Shown: positions 37,329 through 47,220 of the stretch, piece after piece | Layout of the letters: each line of letters begins with the position of its first letter | Numbering within the stretch: position 1 is the first letter of the stretch | Translations under genes and position numbers: made by a program | Notes under the pieces: model-generated | The model's database searches: none | What the model saw: the letters and a program-made list of their open reading frames with translations, nothing else | Told to the model about the DNA's origin: nothing | NCBI GenBank assembly: GCA_963837815.1 | Contig: CAWIOS010000005.1 | Location: 124,001 to 188,000, forward strand | Direction of reading: 5' to 3' | Source: Fen-1273 sp963837815 | GTDB taxonomy: Bacteria > Bacteroidota > Ignavibacteria > UBA10030 > UBA6906 | DNA length: 64,000 nt

Positions 37329-38100
37329 GTGCTGGTTGTGGACGAAACACAGAAGATTCCTGCCTGGTCCGAACAGATCAAGCGCCTGTGGGACCAAGAC
37401 ACTGCCGCGAAACTCCCCCTCAGGGTCCTTATCCTGGGATCCGCTCCACTGCTCATGCAGAAGGATCTCACCGAGAGTCTCACGGGCCGATTTAAGATGC
37501 TTCGGTTGACCCACTGGTCGTCCTTCGAGATGAATGCCGCATTTGGTTGGGATCTCGATCGGTATATCTTCTTCGGAGGATATCCGGGGGCCGCGGATCT
37601 TGTTGAAGACGAAGACCGGTGGAAGCGGTACATACTCGATTCGATGATCGAAACGACCCTGTCCCGGGACCTTCTTCAGCTCAACCGTGTCGACAAACCG
37701 GCCCTTCTTCGACAGCTCTTCAGCCTGGGCTGTTCGTATTCCGGCCGGATACTCTCGTACACCAAAATAGTGGGACAGCTTCAGGATGCGGGAAACACGA
37801 CAACGCTGGCCCATTATCTCGAATTGCTCGACGCGGCGGGCATGCTGACCGGGCTGAACAAATATGCCGGGCAGAGGATCCGGCAGCGGGGCTCAAGTCC
37901 GAAATTCGTGGCGCTCAACAATGCGTTCATTGCTGCCCAATCAGAGTATGGCTTTGAAACGGCAAGAGGGACGCCGGCCTGCTGGGGGAGATTAGTCGAA
38001 TCCGCAGTCGGCGCCCATATAGTGAACGAGTGTCGAACACGGGGACTGGAGGTCTACTACTGGCGGGAGGGATCGCATTGTCAGAGTTTCTCGGTAGCCC
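37329..38100 (+). pseudogene. AAA_14/DUF4143 ATPase remnant
   Basis: The frame starts abruptly at the Walker B strand (LVVDETQKIPAWSEQIKRLWD) and lacks the Walker A region. It continues through the DUF4143 core (LRLTHWSSFEMNAAF, FFGGYPGAA, YILDSMIETTLSRDLLQLNRVDKPALLRQLF) and stops matching after VYYWREGS, where the family normally continues with EVDFV. Both ends are therefore missing. The frame then reads on without a stop into the next gene, a T9SS protein, which has its own start at 38169. An intact relative is at 47568-48707. The truncation suggests a past recombination event. Confidence 0.65.
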
Positions 38101-38168
38101 GGTCACGAAGTGGATCGCACACTGACCTGGCGCAGCCGCAAACATACCGCCGCATTGCGCGGGATACG

Positions 38169-39389
38169 ATGACAAGACTCCACTTCCTTGTGATCCTCTT
38201 ACCCGCCATCTCCTCCGCCCAGTGGGTCCGCTCCGACTACACTCCCGCGATTCATGATTTCCCGGTTTCGATGGTCGTCAGAGACAGCACGATCCTCATG
38301 CTGACTTCGATGAACAACCTGTACCGGTCCGCCGATAACGGGAGTCACTGGTCTTCTTCCGGGAGCATCAATCAGAGCTTCGGGGGGTTTCAGCTCATCG
38401 AGGCTGATTCCACGCTTTACGCGGCGGAGGCCGGGGGGATCGGTATCAGCACCGATTGGGGAGCCACCTGGCAGATCCGCGATAGCGGAATGACGAACCC
38501 GGGGACTGTCAGCGTCACGAAACAGAAGGGGGTCCTTCTCGCGGGCACGCTCGGGTTTGGCCTCTTTCGATCGACGGATAACGGAATTCGCTGGACGAAT
38601 GTTCCTTCCCCCGCGGTGGGACCGGATGTTCAGCGATTCTCGTCAACCTCGACAGATCTCTACCTTTCTGCCACCGTGACCGGAGCTTCGCGCTCGACCG
38701 ACCAGGGATCCACCTGGACGGTCGTCAACGACACCCTGTTCGGTCCGCTTGCGTCCGTCGATTCACTCGTCCTGGCGGCAGGAGCGCAGGGCATGTTTCG
38801 ATCGGCGAATTCCGGGAAAACCTGGGTGGAGAGCGATTCGGGCCTCGGTTCGTCGGCAAGGCTCGTCTTCAATCTCTTCCTGGAGAATGACACATTCTTC
38901 GCCGGAACGTTCAGGCGCGGGCTTTTCGCATCCGGGGATTCGGGGAAAACATGGAAATCCGTTTCGGTTGACCATCCGACATTCTATACGAACTCGATGT
39001 GCGCGCTGAACGGCTACCTCGTAGTGGGTGACGTGGACAGTGGCGTCTGGCGTCGGCCCCTCTCTGAAATCCTCACGTCAGCCGAAGCGCCCTCGCCTGC
39101 GGCTCCGGCGGGATTCGAACTTGCGCAGAACTATCCCAATCCGTTCAATCCTGCGACGACGATCCGCTATGCCCTCCCGGCGCAAAGCCGTGTGCATCTC
39201 GAGGTGTATAACACGCTCGGCCAGGTCGTTGCCGAACTCGTGAATGGCGACCAACCCGCGGGATGGAACAGCGTGACCTGGAATCCGGCTATCGCATCGG
39301 GAGTTTACTTCTGCAGGCTCGAAGCAGCCCCGGTGACTGATCCTGCAAGGCGTTATGTCGCCGTGCGTAAGCTTATAACCTTGAAATAG
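38169..39389 (+). CDS. Secreted beta-propeller protein with a type IX secretion sorting domain
   Basis: From ATG 38169 (MTRLHFLVILLPAISSAQ, signal peptide) the protein has about 406 residues. The body contains repeated Asp-box/BNR-like units (NLYRSADNGSHWSS, GISTDWGATW, FRSTDNGIRWT, SRSTDQGSTW, FRSANSGKTW, FASGDSGKTW) typical of a beta-propeller. The C-terminal 80 residues are a Por-secretion sorting domain (NYPNPFNPATTIRYALP, VYNTLGQVVAELVNG, ASGVYFCRL). This signal routes proteins through T9SS, which places the organism in the FCB group. It is followed 20 bp later by an exported peptidase gene. The substrate or ligand is unknown. Confidence 0.85.
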   Translation: MTRLHFLVILLPAISSAQWVRSDYTPAIHDFPVSMVVRDSTILMLTSMNNLYRSADNGSHWSSSGSINQSFGGFQLIEADSTLYAAEAGGIGISTDWGATWQIRDSGMTNPGTVSVTKQKGVLLAGTLGFGLFRSTDNGIRWTNVPSPAVGPDVQRFSSTSTDLYLSATVTGASRSTDQGSTWTVVNDTLFGPLASVDSLVLAAGAQGMFRSANSGKTWVESDSGLGSSARLVFNLFLENDTFFAGTFRRGLFASGDSGKTWKSVSVDHPTFYTNSMCALNGYLVVGDVDSGVWRRPLSEILTSAEAPSPAAPAGFELAQNYPNPFNPATTIRYALPAQSRVHLEVYNTLGQVVAELVNGDQPAGWNSVTWNPAIASGVYFCRLEAAPVTDPARRYVAVRKLITLK

Positions 39390-39409
39390 AACAAACCTCG
39401 GAGGTCAAA

Positions 39410-41800
39410 ATGCGGCACAGATTCGTCGCTGTAGTGCTCATTCTCGTGTCGTCCCTCGCCCTCTCGCAGAGTCCGTACAAACTCCCTCCCGATGAGGTTG
39501 TGAAGATCGTGGATGCCCGGCCGACCCCGCTCGTCATCGTGAGTCCTGCCCGCACCGCGATGATGGTCGTTGACATCCTACCCAACCCTTCAATCGAATA
39601 CCTCGCCCGTCCCCTGTTGCGCATTGCAGGGATTCGAATATCGCCGCTGATATCCGGACGTCAGCGAATCACGCAGTACACGGGAATAACAGTGAAGAAC
39701 CTCGAGAACAACACCGACGTAACGGTGGTTCTTCCTCCTGAATCCAGGATCGGTGTTCCGGTCTGGTCCCACGACGGCAACCGGATCGCATTCCCGCTGG
39801 AGGCCGAAGACGGGATACACCTCTATGTGGCGGAGGCGGCGACCGGGAAGGCCTCGGCAATACCGGGATTGCGTCTCAATGACGTACTCGGCACCCCCTT
39901 TGCGTGGATGAGCGACAACACGACGCTGCTGGTACGGGCCATCGACCCACGCCGCGGAATCCCTCCGCCGGTGCCGAAGAGGCCGCTGGGACCCAATACC
40001 GAGGAAACCCACGGCAGGATGGCGAAGGTCGCCACGTTCGAAGATCTGCTGAAGAGCCAGTACGACGAGGATCTCTTTACGTACTATGCGAGATGCCAGA
40101 TCATGCAGGTCGACGTGAGGGACGGGAAGGCGAAGGAGATCGGCGCGGCGGGACTCTATGCAGCGGCGGATCTGTCTCCCGACGGGAAATACCTCCTCGT
40201 CACGGAGATCCGGAAGCCCTATTCATACCGCGTCACGTATGAAGATTTCACCCGTTCGATACTCGTGTGGGACAGGTCGGGGAGGACGGTGAAGACCATC
40301 GCAGAATTCCCCGTCACCGACGAAATCCCGACACAGGGGGTCCAGACCGGCCCGCGGGATGTCGAATGGCAGCCGCTCCAAAGCGCCACGCTCGTCTGGC
40401 CCGAGGCTCTTGACGGCGGTGACCCTGTCCGCAAAGTCCCTTTCCGCGACAGGATCATGACGCTCTCCGCGCCGTTTACCGGCGAGGCCAAGGAACTGTT
40501 CCAGGTGCAGAATAGATTCGAAGGGTTCGAGTGGCTGTCCACGAAAGACGATGCCCTGGTGACGGAATACAACAGGGACCGCCGCTGGAGGACCACGGCG
40601 TTCTTGTCGGTTGCGGATCCCGCCTCCAGCCGCCGCGTCCTGTTCGACCTCAGCGTCAACGACGAATACCACAATCCCGGACGGCCTGTCTACGGAACAA
40701 AGCCGGACGGAGAGACCACCGTGATCCGGGACGGGGACTGGATATACCTGACCGGCTCCGGCGCGACGGAACACGGCGACAGGCCGTTTCTTGACAGGAT
40801 GAATATCGTTTCGAAAGAGAAGACGACGCTCTTCCGCTCGGAGGAGGGGGGACTCGAGAGGTTCCTCTCGTTCATCGGTCCCGGGTACACCAAATTCCTG
40901 ACCCGGTTTGAAACCCGCACGCAGCCGCCGAACTATTTCGAGAGGGAAGCCGGCAAGCCGGAGCGCAGAGCGCTCACCGCCTTCGCCGATCCCGCGCCCG
41001 GGCTGACAGGAATGAAGAAGGAATTGATCAGGTACATGCGGCCGGACGGGGTCCCGCTGACAGGCATGCTCTACCTCCCTGCCGACCACAAGGCCGGCGA
41101 GCGGCTGCCATGCCTCATCTGGGCCTACCCCCTCGAATATTCCGATGCCGCGACCGCGGGGCAGGTTCGGGGTTCCCCGGACGCATTCACGTTCTTCCGC
41201 GGAGCGACGCCGCTCTTCTTTGTAACGCAGAGGTATGCGGTGCTCATGGATGCGACGATGCCCGTGATCGGCGACCCGGAAACCGTCAACAACACGTTCG
41301 TCGAACAGATTGTCAGCTCCGCGAAAGCGGCGATTGACCACCTGGACTCGATGGGAGTGATCGACCGGCGGCGCGTGTGCGTTTCGGGGCACAGCTACGG
41401 CGCCTTTATGACCGTGAACCTGCTGGCCCACTCCGACCTGTTCGCCGCCGGGATTGCCCGGAGCGGGGCATACAACAGGACGCTGACCCCCTTCGGGTTT
41501 CAGACCGAGAGACGTTCGTTCTGGGAGGCGAGAGACACGTACATGAACATGTCTCCCTTTACGTACGCAGACAGGATCAAGACGCCGCTCCTGCTCATTC
41601 ACGGAGAGGCCGACAACAACACGGGGACGTTCCCGATCCAATCAGAACGACTGTTTCAGGCGTTGAAGGGGACAGGGGGGACCGCCCGGCTCGTGATGCT
41701 CCCCTGCGAGAGCCATGGATACTCGGCGCGCGAATCGGTGCTCGACGTCCTGGCCGAGAGTTTCGAGTGGGCGGATACGTATGTCAAAAACAAAAAATGA
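39410..41800 (+). CDS. Exported S9 serine peptidase (prolyl oligopeptidase/S9D type)
   Basis: This 796-residue protein has a signal peptide (about 1-20), a long beta-propeller-like N-terminal region and a C-terminal alpha/beta hydrolase domain. The catalytic Ser is in SGHSYGAFM, the Asp in HGEADNNTG, and the His in CESHGYSA. Overall order and the VWSHDGNRIAF repeats match the S9D (glutamyl endopeptidase-like) exopeptidases, which cleave short peptides outside the cytoplasm. CGGAGG precedes the ATG. Converges with a lipoprotein gene 11 bp away. Confidence 0.9.
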   Translation: MRHRFVAVVLILVSSLALSQSPYKLPPDEVVKIVDARPTPLVIVSPARTAMMVVDILPNPSIEYLARPLLRIAGIRISPLISGRQRITQYTGITVKNLENNTDVTVVLPPESRIGVPVWSHDGNRIAFPLEAEDGIHLYVAEAATGKASAIPGLRLNDVLGTPFAWMSDNTTLLVRAIDPRRGIPPPVPKRPLGPNTEETHGRMAKVATFEDLLKSQYDEDLFTYYARCQIMQVDVRDGKAKEIGAAGLYAAADLSPDGKYLLVTEIRKPYSYRVTYEDFTRSILVWDRSGRTVKTIAEFPVTDEIPTQGVQTGPRDVEWQPLQSATLVWPEALDGGDPVRKVPFRDRIMTLSAPFTGEAKELFQVQNRFEGFEWLSTKDDALVTEYNRDRRWRTTAFLSVADPASSRRVLFDLSVNDEYHNPGRPVYGTKPDGETTVIRDGDWIYLTGSGATEHGDRPFLDRMNIVSKEKTTLFRSEEGGLERFLSFIGPGYTKFLTRFETRTQPPNYFEREAGKPERRALTAFADPAPGLTGMKKELIRYMRPDGVPLTGMLYLPADHKAGERLPCLIWAYPLEYSDAATAGQVRGSPDAFTFFRGATPLFFVTQRYAVLMDATMPVIGDPETVNNTFVEQIVSSAKAAIDHLDSMGVIDRRRVCVSGHSYGAFMTVNLLAHSDLFAAGIARSGAYNRTLTPFGFQTERRSFWEARDTYMNMSPFTYADRIKTPLLLIHGEADNNTGTFPIQSERLFQALKGTGGTARLVMLPCESHGYSARESVLDVLAESFEWADTYVKNKK

Positions 41801-41811
41801 GCGCGTTCTTC

Positions 41812-43455
41812 TCAGGGCAACCCGAAGTACTTCGATTCTATATTGATCTGGGTCCACTCGCCCGGCAGTTCCAGTATGACCTGCCAGTCAAGCTTCATGT
41901 CTGCGATTGACGGCGTGTCAAGAACTGTGGAATCAGCCCGTACGGTCTTGTCATTATAGTAGGGGTCCTGGAGGGTTCCGGTCCCGGATATCGTTGATTC
42001 AACCTTCTGAACGATTCTGGCAATCGAAATACCGTACGGCGGGGCGATTGTGTCGCCGCAATTGAGAGCGATCCGCCCGACGGAGTACACCCCGTCGGGG
42101 ACCACCCCCCACATGGATACCTGTGCGTCAGTCACCTGTGAAATGAGATTTGCATAGACGATGACATTCCGGTTTGACGGGATGTTCTGATCCGGGCCCC
42201 CCCGGATGGTCATGGGAACCGGGTCGGCGGGCCCCCCCTTGAATATGCCTGGCCGATGGGCGGGATCCAGATGCGCGAGACATCTCGACAGGATTTCGTT
42301 CTCGACCCAGTTCTCCTGTGCCGCGGTAAAGTGCCGCGCATTGAACCAGGTTATACTCGTGTCTCTTCCGAAGAGATAGTAGACGTAAAACGGGCCATTC
42401 TCTTTGAGATCCATCCCCGTGAGCCATCCGGGCTGGTTCATTCCCTCAGTGCTGCGGAAATTGGCCAGCTGGTACATCGAGAGCAGTCTCCCCAATGACA
42501 TGCCGGTGCCTGCATTCGTCTCGACGCCGATGTCGAACGTCTGGTCCCCGGGGGAAGTCTGGTATGTTGCAATGAAGCTCGAATCGACACCGTTCGTAAT
42601 GAATGCGCGGAGCGTATGGTTCGAGGGGAAGAGCTTCGGGAGTGCGTAATTGCCGTTCGCATCCACGGACACCCTCACGGGGTTGGACGGGGAGGCCACC
42701 TCGACCCACCCCGTAAGCGGACCGTGCATGACCGCCGCCGGACTGTACGTGGCAAGATAGGTCCCCTCAAACCGGTCATGGACCCGTCCCCGTATGTCAT
42801 CAAGCGGTTGAAAAACGATATCGATCGCCCGCTCCACTTTCCTGTTTTTCTGATCGATGACCGTCACCACCCCCTGCTTCGTCCCGTTGTCATCCGGGTT
42901 CGTCAGATAGTAGATCGCGGAATCTTTTTTCGTGTTTAACTGGAACACCAGCCCCGGGCTCAGCGGCAACACCGAAACCGTGAACGGATCTCCTTCAGGA
43001 TCGTACGCAAGTGCCTTGCTGGGGATCACCGACACGTACCCTTCAGTGCCCGTCAGAGAGTTGGTGATCGTCGGCAGCTGGTTTGCGCGCACAAAGACCG
43101 AATCCATTGCCATCGCTTTCTCGCCCGCGGCATCGACAATTGTCAGTGTCGCCCAGAATATCCCGGGCACCTGGTAGATGTGCGCCGCCCTGGCGGAATC
43201 GCTGAATCCCGAGAGCCTGACAGAGTCTCTCTTCGCACCGTCGCGGTAATCGATGATACCCAGCGCGAGCCCGTGGTCGGCTGTGGCGCGGAGTCTGACA
43301 ACCACGGTGTCCCCCTCGAGGATGCTCTTGGGGGTGACCTGGAAGGACACGACCGCAGGGAGGATCGGTGGAGTGAGGCCTAAGTCCGAGCAGCCTGAGG
43401 GGAGTGCACTTGAGAGGATTAGGCCGGGAACAAGCCAGCGAATGGGGTTTTTCAT
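41812..43455 (-). CDS. Large lipoprotein with Ig-like domains
   Basis: This 547-residue protein has a lipoprotein signal: MKNPIRWLVPGLILSSALPSGC, with the lipobox Cys near residue 22. The first part (residues 30-220) is beta-rich and resembles PKD/Ig-like repeats (VVVRLRATADHGLALG, VPGIFWATLTIVD, PTITNSL, DPEGDPFTVSV). The rest shows no recognised domain. The protein should be anchored in the outer membrane, perhaps surface-exposed. I cannot assign a function. The region 43456-43773 upstream has a strong hairpin. Confidence 0.65.
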   Translation of the reverse strand: MKNPIRWLVPGLILSSALPSGCSDLGLTPPILPAVVSFQVTPKSILEGDTVVVRLRATADHGLALGIIDYRDGAKRDSVRLSGFSDSARAAHIYQVPGIFWATLTIVDAAGEKAMAMDSVFVRANQLPTITNSLTGTEGYVSVIPSKALAYDPEGDPFTVSVLPLSPGLVFQLNTKKDSAIYYLTNPDDNGTKQGVVTVIDQKNRKVERAIDIVFQPLDDIRGRVHDRFEGTYLATYSPAAVMHGPLTGWVEVASPSNPVRVSVDANGNYALPKLFPSNHTLRAFITNGVDSSFIATYQTSPGDQTFDIGVETNAGTGMSLGRLLSMYQLANFRSTEGMNQPGWLTGMDLKENGPFYVYYLFGRDTSITWFNARHFTAAQENWVENEILSRCLAHLDPAHRPGIFKGGPADPVPMTIRGGPDQNIPSNRNVIVYANLISQVTDAQVSMWGVVPDGVYSVGRIALNCGDTIAPPYGISIARIVQKVESTISGTGTLQDPYYNDKTVRADSTVLDTPSIADMKLDWQVILELPGEWTQINIESKYFGLP

Positions 43456-43510
43456 GGTATCACCCGACGTCTATGTACCGTGGAGCGCACACGCCAGGTT
43501 CACAAAGAAG

Positions 43511-43540
43511 CCGGGGTTTCCCTCCTAAGAGAAACCCCGG
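43511..43540. terminator. Strong hairpin in the 43456-43773 intergenic region
   Basis: CCGGGGTTTC (43511-43520) is the exact reverse complement of GAAACCCCGG (43531-43540), with a 10-nt loop, followed by TTTGA on the plus strand and CTTCTTT on the minus strand. It lies about 55 bp upstream of the lipoprotein start, so it could be a bidirectional terminator or part of that gene's leader. The remaining 318 bp of this intergenic stretch show no gene. Confidence 0.6.
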
Positions 43541-43773
43541 TTTGAGAATGAACGTACTGAAATTTAGCGTGCGGTCCAGCCAATGTCAACGCGGGCCCAA
43601 AGAGGACAGGAGGCCTCTGATATGGTTATTTCCCATCGAATTTGGCGATTTCTTTCACTTCCTGCTATTCAATTTTAGCCGCTAGTTTTAAATAAGGTCT
43701 TTCGCTGTTAAACTATGCTGAATAGACCTTCCCAGCAGCGGAATTCCGCACATTTTCCAAATAGACTGGGCGC

Positions 43774-44159
43774 ATGCAGCGTCCAATCAGTGGGACAACC
43801 GAGATGAATGAGATATTGCTCGAATTGAATCGCGTCGATTTCAAGAAACTTGTCTGGATCCTTGCGATATCAGAGACAGTTCACAATCTCGAAGAAGCCC
43901 TCTGGCTCCCTGTGTGGTCTCAGTCCGCCGGTGTGTGGCATTCGTCTGTTGGTACTTCTCGAGATTCGATAACAGGGCCGGAAAATACATGATGGGGGGC
44001 GCATTGGTCATGATACTCTTCAATGTGTTTGTCCCTCACCTGCTTGCCACGATTATTCTCGGCCGCTATGCACCGGGTGCGGTTGGCTTTGCACTGGTCA
44101 TGTTGCCTCTATTGCTCGCTTCTTTCGCGCCTGGGAGATTTGTCCAGGCGTTTGTGTAG
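43774..44159 (+). pseudogene. HXXEE-domain membrane protein, broken and abutting the integrase gene
   Basis: The first frame (43774-43992) ends shortly after the signature HNLEEALWLPVWSQSAGVWH. The second (read from about 43960 in the frame of 43914-44159) carries the continuation: MMGGALVMILFNVFVPHLLAT and GRYAPGAVGFALVMLPLL. About 25-30 residues of the family are missing between the two, with a frame change. The 3' end overlaps the last 60 bp of the tyrosine-recombinase gene, so the original C-terminus has been replaced. HXXEE proteins are small membrane proteins of unknown function. Confidence 0.6.
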
Positions 44160-45054
44160 AGGAGTGGTCGATTCGAAATGCTATTCTATCAACGACCTCA
44201 TGAAGCTCGGCGGGCTCCAGGTGTGCATAGTAGTGTTGCGTGATCTTCACATCGCTGTGTCCCAGCAGCTTTGAGATCTGGTAGATCGAAACGCCGTCGA
44301 GTGCGAGCCACGAGGCAAATGACCTTCTCAACGAATGGAAGTTGAGCCGGCGGTCCAGCCCGAGTTCCCTCACGTACCTGCGCAACTTGGTCGTCACCCA
44401 CCGCCTCATGAGCGGCCTTCCCCGGTGTGTAAAGACGAACGCTGACTCACTGGCGGATTCCCGTTCATGCAATACCCGGATAGCAGTCTCTGCGAGAGGC
44501 ACGGACCTTCGCTTCCCGGTCTTTGTCCTGAATGAAGCGCTGCTACGGAGACGGGCAACCTTGGCTCCCAGATCCACCTGATCCCACCTGAGGGAGAGAA
44601 TCTCCCCCTGCCTCATACCCGTCACCGCTGCGAAAAGCACCACATCATGAAGCCACCGCTCCCGGATAGCGTCGAGAAGGCTCTGGAATTCCTGGCGCCC
44701 GTAGTACGCGGGTTCTCTTTCGGGGAACCTCGCCAGTGAGACGCCTTCGAGCGGACTCTTCTGGAGCATATCCCACTTGACGCCCATCCGGAACGCCGCC
44801 TTGAGCGTGCGCAGCTCGATGTTGACCGTTGCCGGGGCCACATCGGACAGCCTCTCGATCTTGTATCTGTCGAAAGTGCGGGGACCAAGGGAGGAGAGTG
44901 GGGGATTGCCGGCGGATTTCCTCAAGTGAGCGAACGTGGTCTGGTAGATCGCCAGCGTCCCCGGTTCAAGCGTCGCCCCGACATAACGCAATACCTCCGA
45001 GAACAGCTCAGAGAGGGTTGGAGACCGTCTTCGCCCGGCTGGCTTCTTTGACAT
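44098..45054 (-). CDS. Tyrosine recombinase/integrase
   Basis: From ATG 45054 (MSKKPAGRRRS) the protein has 318 residues; an upstream ATG at 45147 adds 31 unconserved residues. It has an N-terminal SAM-like core-binding domain and a catalytic domain with Arg in GMRQGEILSLRW, HSLRRSFASW (HxxR box), GHSDVKITQHYYAHL (His/Tyr box, the Tyr being the nucleophile). It should catalyse site-specific recombination of a mobile element. It lies between a broken HXXEE gene and a ferredoxin gene, with tRNA-Gly and its partial copy 4-5 kb to the right, so it may be the integrase of that accessory region. Confidence 0.9.
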   Translation of the reverse strand: MSKKPAGRRRSPTLSELFSEVLRYVGATLEPGTLAIYQTTFAHLRKSAGNPPLSSLGPRTFDRYKIERLSDVAPATVNIELRTLKAAFRMGVKWDMLQKSPLEGVSLARFPEREPAYYGRQEFQSLLDAIRERWLHDVVLFAAVTGMRQGEILSLRWDQVDLGAKVARLRSSASFRTKTGKRRSVPLAETAIRVLHERESASESAFVFTHRGRPLMRRWVTTKLRRYVRELGLDRRLNFHSLRRSFASWLALDGVSIYQISKLLGHSDVKITQHYYAHLEPAELHEVVDRIAFRIDHSSTQTPGQISQARKKRAIEAT

Positions 45055-45214
45055 ACACTGTATACCATGGGAACCCCGGTTTTGACGAACCTCCTCTTTT
45101 TGACCGGATTCACAATCTTCTGGACGAATGGCCGGCTTGCCTTTCAACGTGCCCGATCATAGATTTCAGGCGTCAGGAAGCGGGAACAGCGGCGGCAAAC
45201 GCTTCGGAGCCCCA

Positions 45215-46480
45215 ATGGCCCATCAAACGTTGAAGTCCGGATACACAGACCTCGTTGAGCGCCTCAATCGTTTTCCCCAGGGTGCTCCTCCTTCCGAAGT
45301 ACTCTATAAGATACTGCATCTCCTGTTCGGCGAACGGGAGGCGGAACTCGTCGCCCTTCTCCCGATCAAGCCCTTCAGCGTGGAGAAAGCCGCCCGCGTC
45401 TGGAAAACAACGGTTCCCGATGCGCAGCGCGTGCTCGATGAACTGGCCTCCCGGGGCATTCTTCTCGACGTCGACGGAACCTATACGCTTCCCCCCCCCA
45501 TGGCCGGTTTCTTCGAGTTTTCGTTAATGCGCCTCCGCGGCGACATCGACCAGAAGCTGCTTGCGGAGCTCTTGTACGAGTACCTGAACGTCGAGGAGGA
45601 GTTTGTCCGGCACCTTTTCGGGGATGGTATTACGCACCTGGGGAGGGCCTTTGTCAATGAGCCGGCCCTTCCGTCGGAGAACGGCCTGCACGTGCTCGAC
45701 TACGAGCGGGCGACGCATGTGATCGATTCCGCGACTCATATCGGGGTCGGGATGTGCTACTGCAGGCACAAGATGTGGCACCATGGGGGCGCCTGCGACG
45801 CTCCGATGGATATCTGCATGACCTTCAACTCCACCGCCGCATCCCTGACGAGGCACGGGGTCGCCCGGAGCATCACTGCCGGAGAATGCAGGGGACTGCT
45901 GGAAACGGCCTACGACAGAAACCTTGTGCAGTTCGGTGAGAATGTCCAGCACCGGGTCAACTTCATCTGCAACTGCTGCGGCTGTTGTTGCGAGGCGATG
46001 ATCGCACAGCGTCGGTTCAGCGTCCTGCACCCGATACACACCACCAACTATCTGCCGGTGGTCGACGAGGAGACGTGCAACGGGTGCGGCAAATGCGTCA
46101 ATGTCTGCCCGGTCGAGGCGATGACGCTCGTTTCCGCCAACAACCCGCACCATCCCAGGATGAAGAAGGCGGCGCTCGATGAAGAACGATGTCTCGGCTG
46201 CGGCGTGTGTGTCCGCAACTGCTCACACGACAGCCTGCGCCTCCAGTCGCGGAAAGAGCGGGTTCTGACCCCGGTGAATGGAACGCATCGGGCGGTGCTG
46301 ATGGCGATCGAACGGGGAAAACTCCAGAATCTCATATTCGATAACCACGCCCTGACCAGCCACAGAGCGATGGCGGCCATCCTGGGGGTCATACTCAAGC
46401 TTCCCCCCGCCCGGCAAATCCTTGCGAGCGACCAGGTTCGGTCGAAATACCTGGTAGCTCTCATAAATCGCTTCAACTGA
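45215..46480 (+). CDS. Cysteine-rich 4Fe-4S ferredoxin-type protein
   Basis: From ATG 45215 the protein has 421 residues; the frame extends upstream to 45128 without a signal. The N-terminal half has a helical region with LVERLNRFPQGAP and a wing-like segment. It then has CYCRHKMWHHGGACDAP, the Cys cluster ICNCCGCCCEAM, and two 4Fe-4S motifs, CNGCGKCVNVCPVEAM and CLGCGVCVRNCSHDSL, near residues 284-350. Proteins of this arrangement are electron carriers of uncertain partner. It diverges from the integrase with a short intergenic space. Confidence 0.82.
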   Translation: MAHQTLKSGYTDLVERLNRFPQGAPPSEVLYKILHLLFGEREAELVALLPIKPFSVEKAARVWKTTVPDAQRVLDELASRGILLDVDGTYTLPPPMAGFFEFSLMRLRGDIDQKLLAELLYEYLNVEEEFVRHLFGDGITHLGRAFVNEPALPSENGLHVLDYERATHVIDSATHIGVGMCYCRHKMWHHGGACDAPMDICMTFNSTAASLTRHGVARSITAGECRGLLETAYDRNLVQFGENVQHRVNFICNCCGCCCEAMIAQRRFSVLHPIHTTNYLPVVDEETCNGCGKCVNVCPVEAMTLVSANNPHHPRMKKAALDEERCLGCGVCVRNCSHDSLRLQSRKERVLTPVNGTHRAVLMAIERGKLQNLIFDNHALTSHRAMAAILGVILKLPPARQILASDQVRSKYLVALINRFN

Positions 46481-46546
46481 ATGTCGCGCCCCTCTCACTC
46501 CCGTGTGAAATTCACGCCTAAGTACCCATCTTTATGAGAGAATAGC

Positions 46547-47128
46547 ATGAACCCCAAAGTCGATTTCTTCTTCAGTAAGGCAGGCAGGTGGCAAAAAGAA
46601 GTAGAGAAATTGAGGGCTATCGTTCTTGACTGCCCACTGACCGAAGAGTTGAAGTGGGGATGTCCGTGCTACACGTTTCAGGAGAGTAACATCGTGTTGA
46701 TACATACATTTAAGGATTATTGCGCGCTTTTGTTTTTCAAGGGTGCCCTCTTGCAGGACACAAAAGGTATTCTCATCCAGCAAACGAAGAATGTGCAGGC
46801 GGCGCGGCAGATCCGGTTCACCGATATTCGGGAGATCAATGAACTGAAGGCTGTCGTGAAAGCCTACATATATGAAGCCATTGAAGTGGAAAAAGCCGGC
46901 TTGAAAGTGAAGCTCAAGAAGACCAGGGAATTCGAGATGCCCGAAGAATTTCAAAGTAAATTAGATGAATCCCCAGCATTGAAAACTGCTTTTCGCGCAT
47001 TGACGCCAGGGCGGCAAAGAGCATACCTTCTTTACTTCTCCACACCCAAACAATCTAAAACCCGGGAGGCAAGGGTCGCAAAATACATTCGGCAGATTCT
47101 TAAGGGGAAAGGATTAAATGACCAATAG
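46547..47128 (+). CDS. YdeI/DUF1801-like protein
   Basis: This 193-residue protein matches the YdeI type with an N-terminal DUF1801 domain (LRAIVLDCPLTEELKWGCPCY near residue 25, IHTFKDYCALLFFKG) and a C-terminal bacteriocin-resistance-like domain (LTPGRQRAYLLYFSTPKQSKTREARV). The function is not established. The base composition is markedly more AT-rich than the left part of the window, suggesting transfer. The ATG follows an AGAGAATAGC leader without a strong Shine-Dalgarno sequence. Confidence 0.82.
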   Translation: MNPKVDFFFSKAGRWQKEVEKLRAIVLDCPLTEELKWGCPCYTFQESNIVLIHTFKDYCALLFFKGALLQDTKGILIQQTKNVQAARQIRFTDIREINELKAVVKAYIYEAIEVEKAGLKVKLKKTREFEMPEEFQSKLDESPALKTAFRALTPGRQRAYLLYFSTPKQSKTREARVAKYIRQILKGKGLNDQ

Positions 47129-47220
47129 AATCGACGGAAAAAATCGCCAGGCTTGACCCCGGTGCCTCCCAATCCCTCGGCGGTCGCCGCTGTTGAACTC
47201 AGGAAGAGGATTCTAGACCG

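Noticed and set aside
40223..41641. 472-codon open frame antisense to the S9 peptidase
   Set aside because: Shadow of a conserved gene with an intact catalytic triad.
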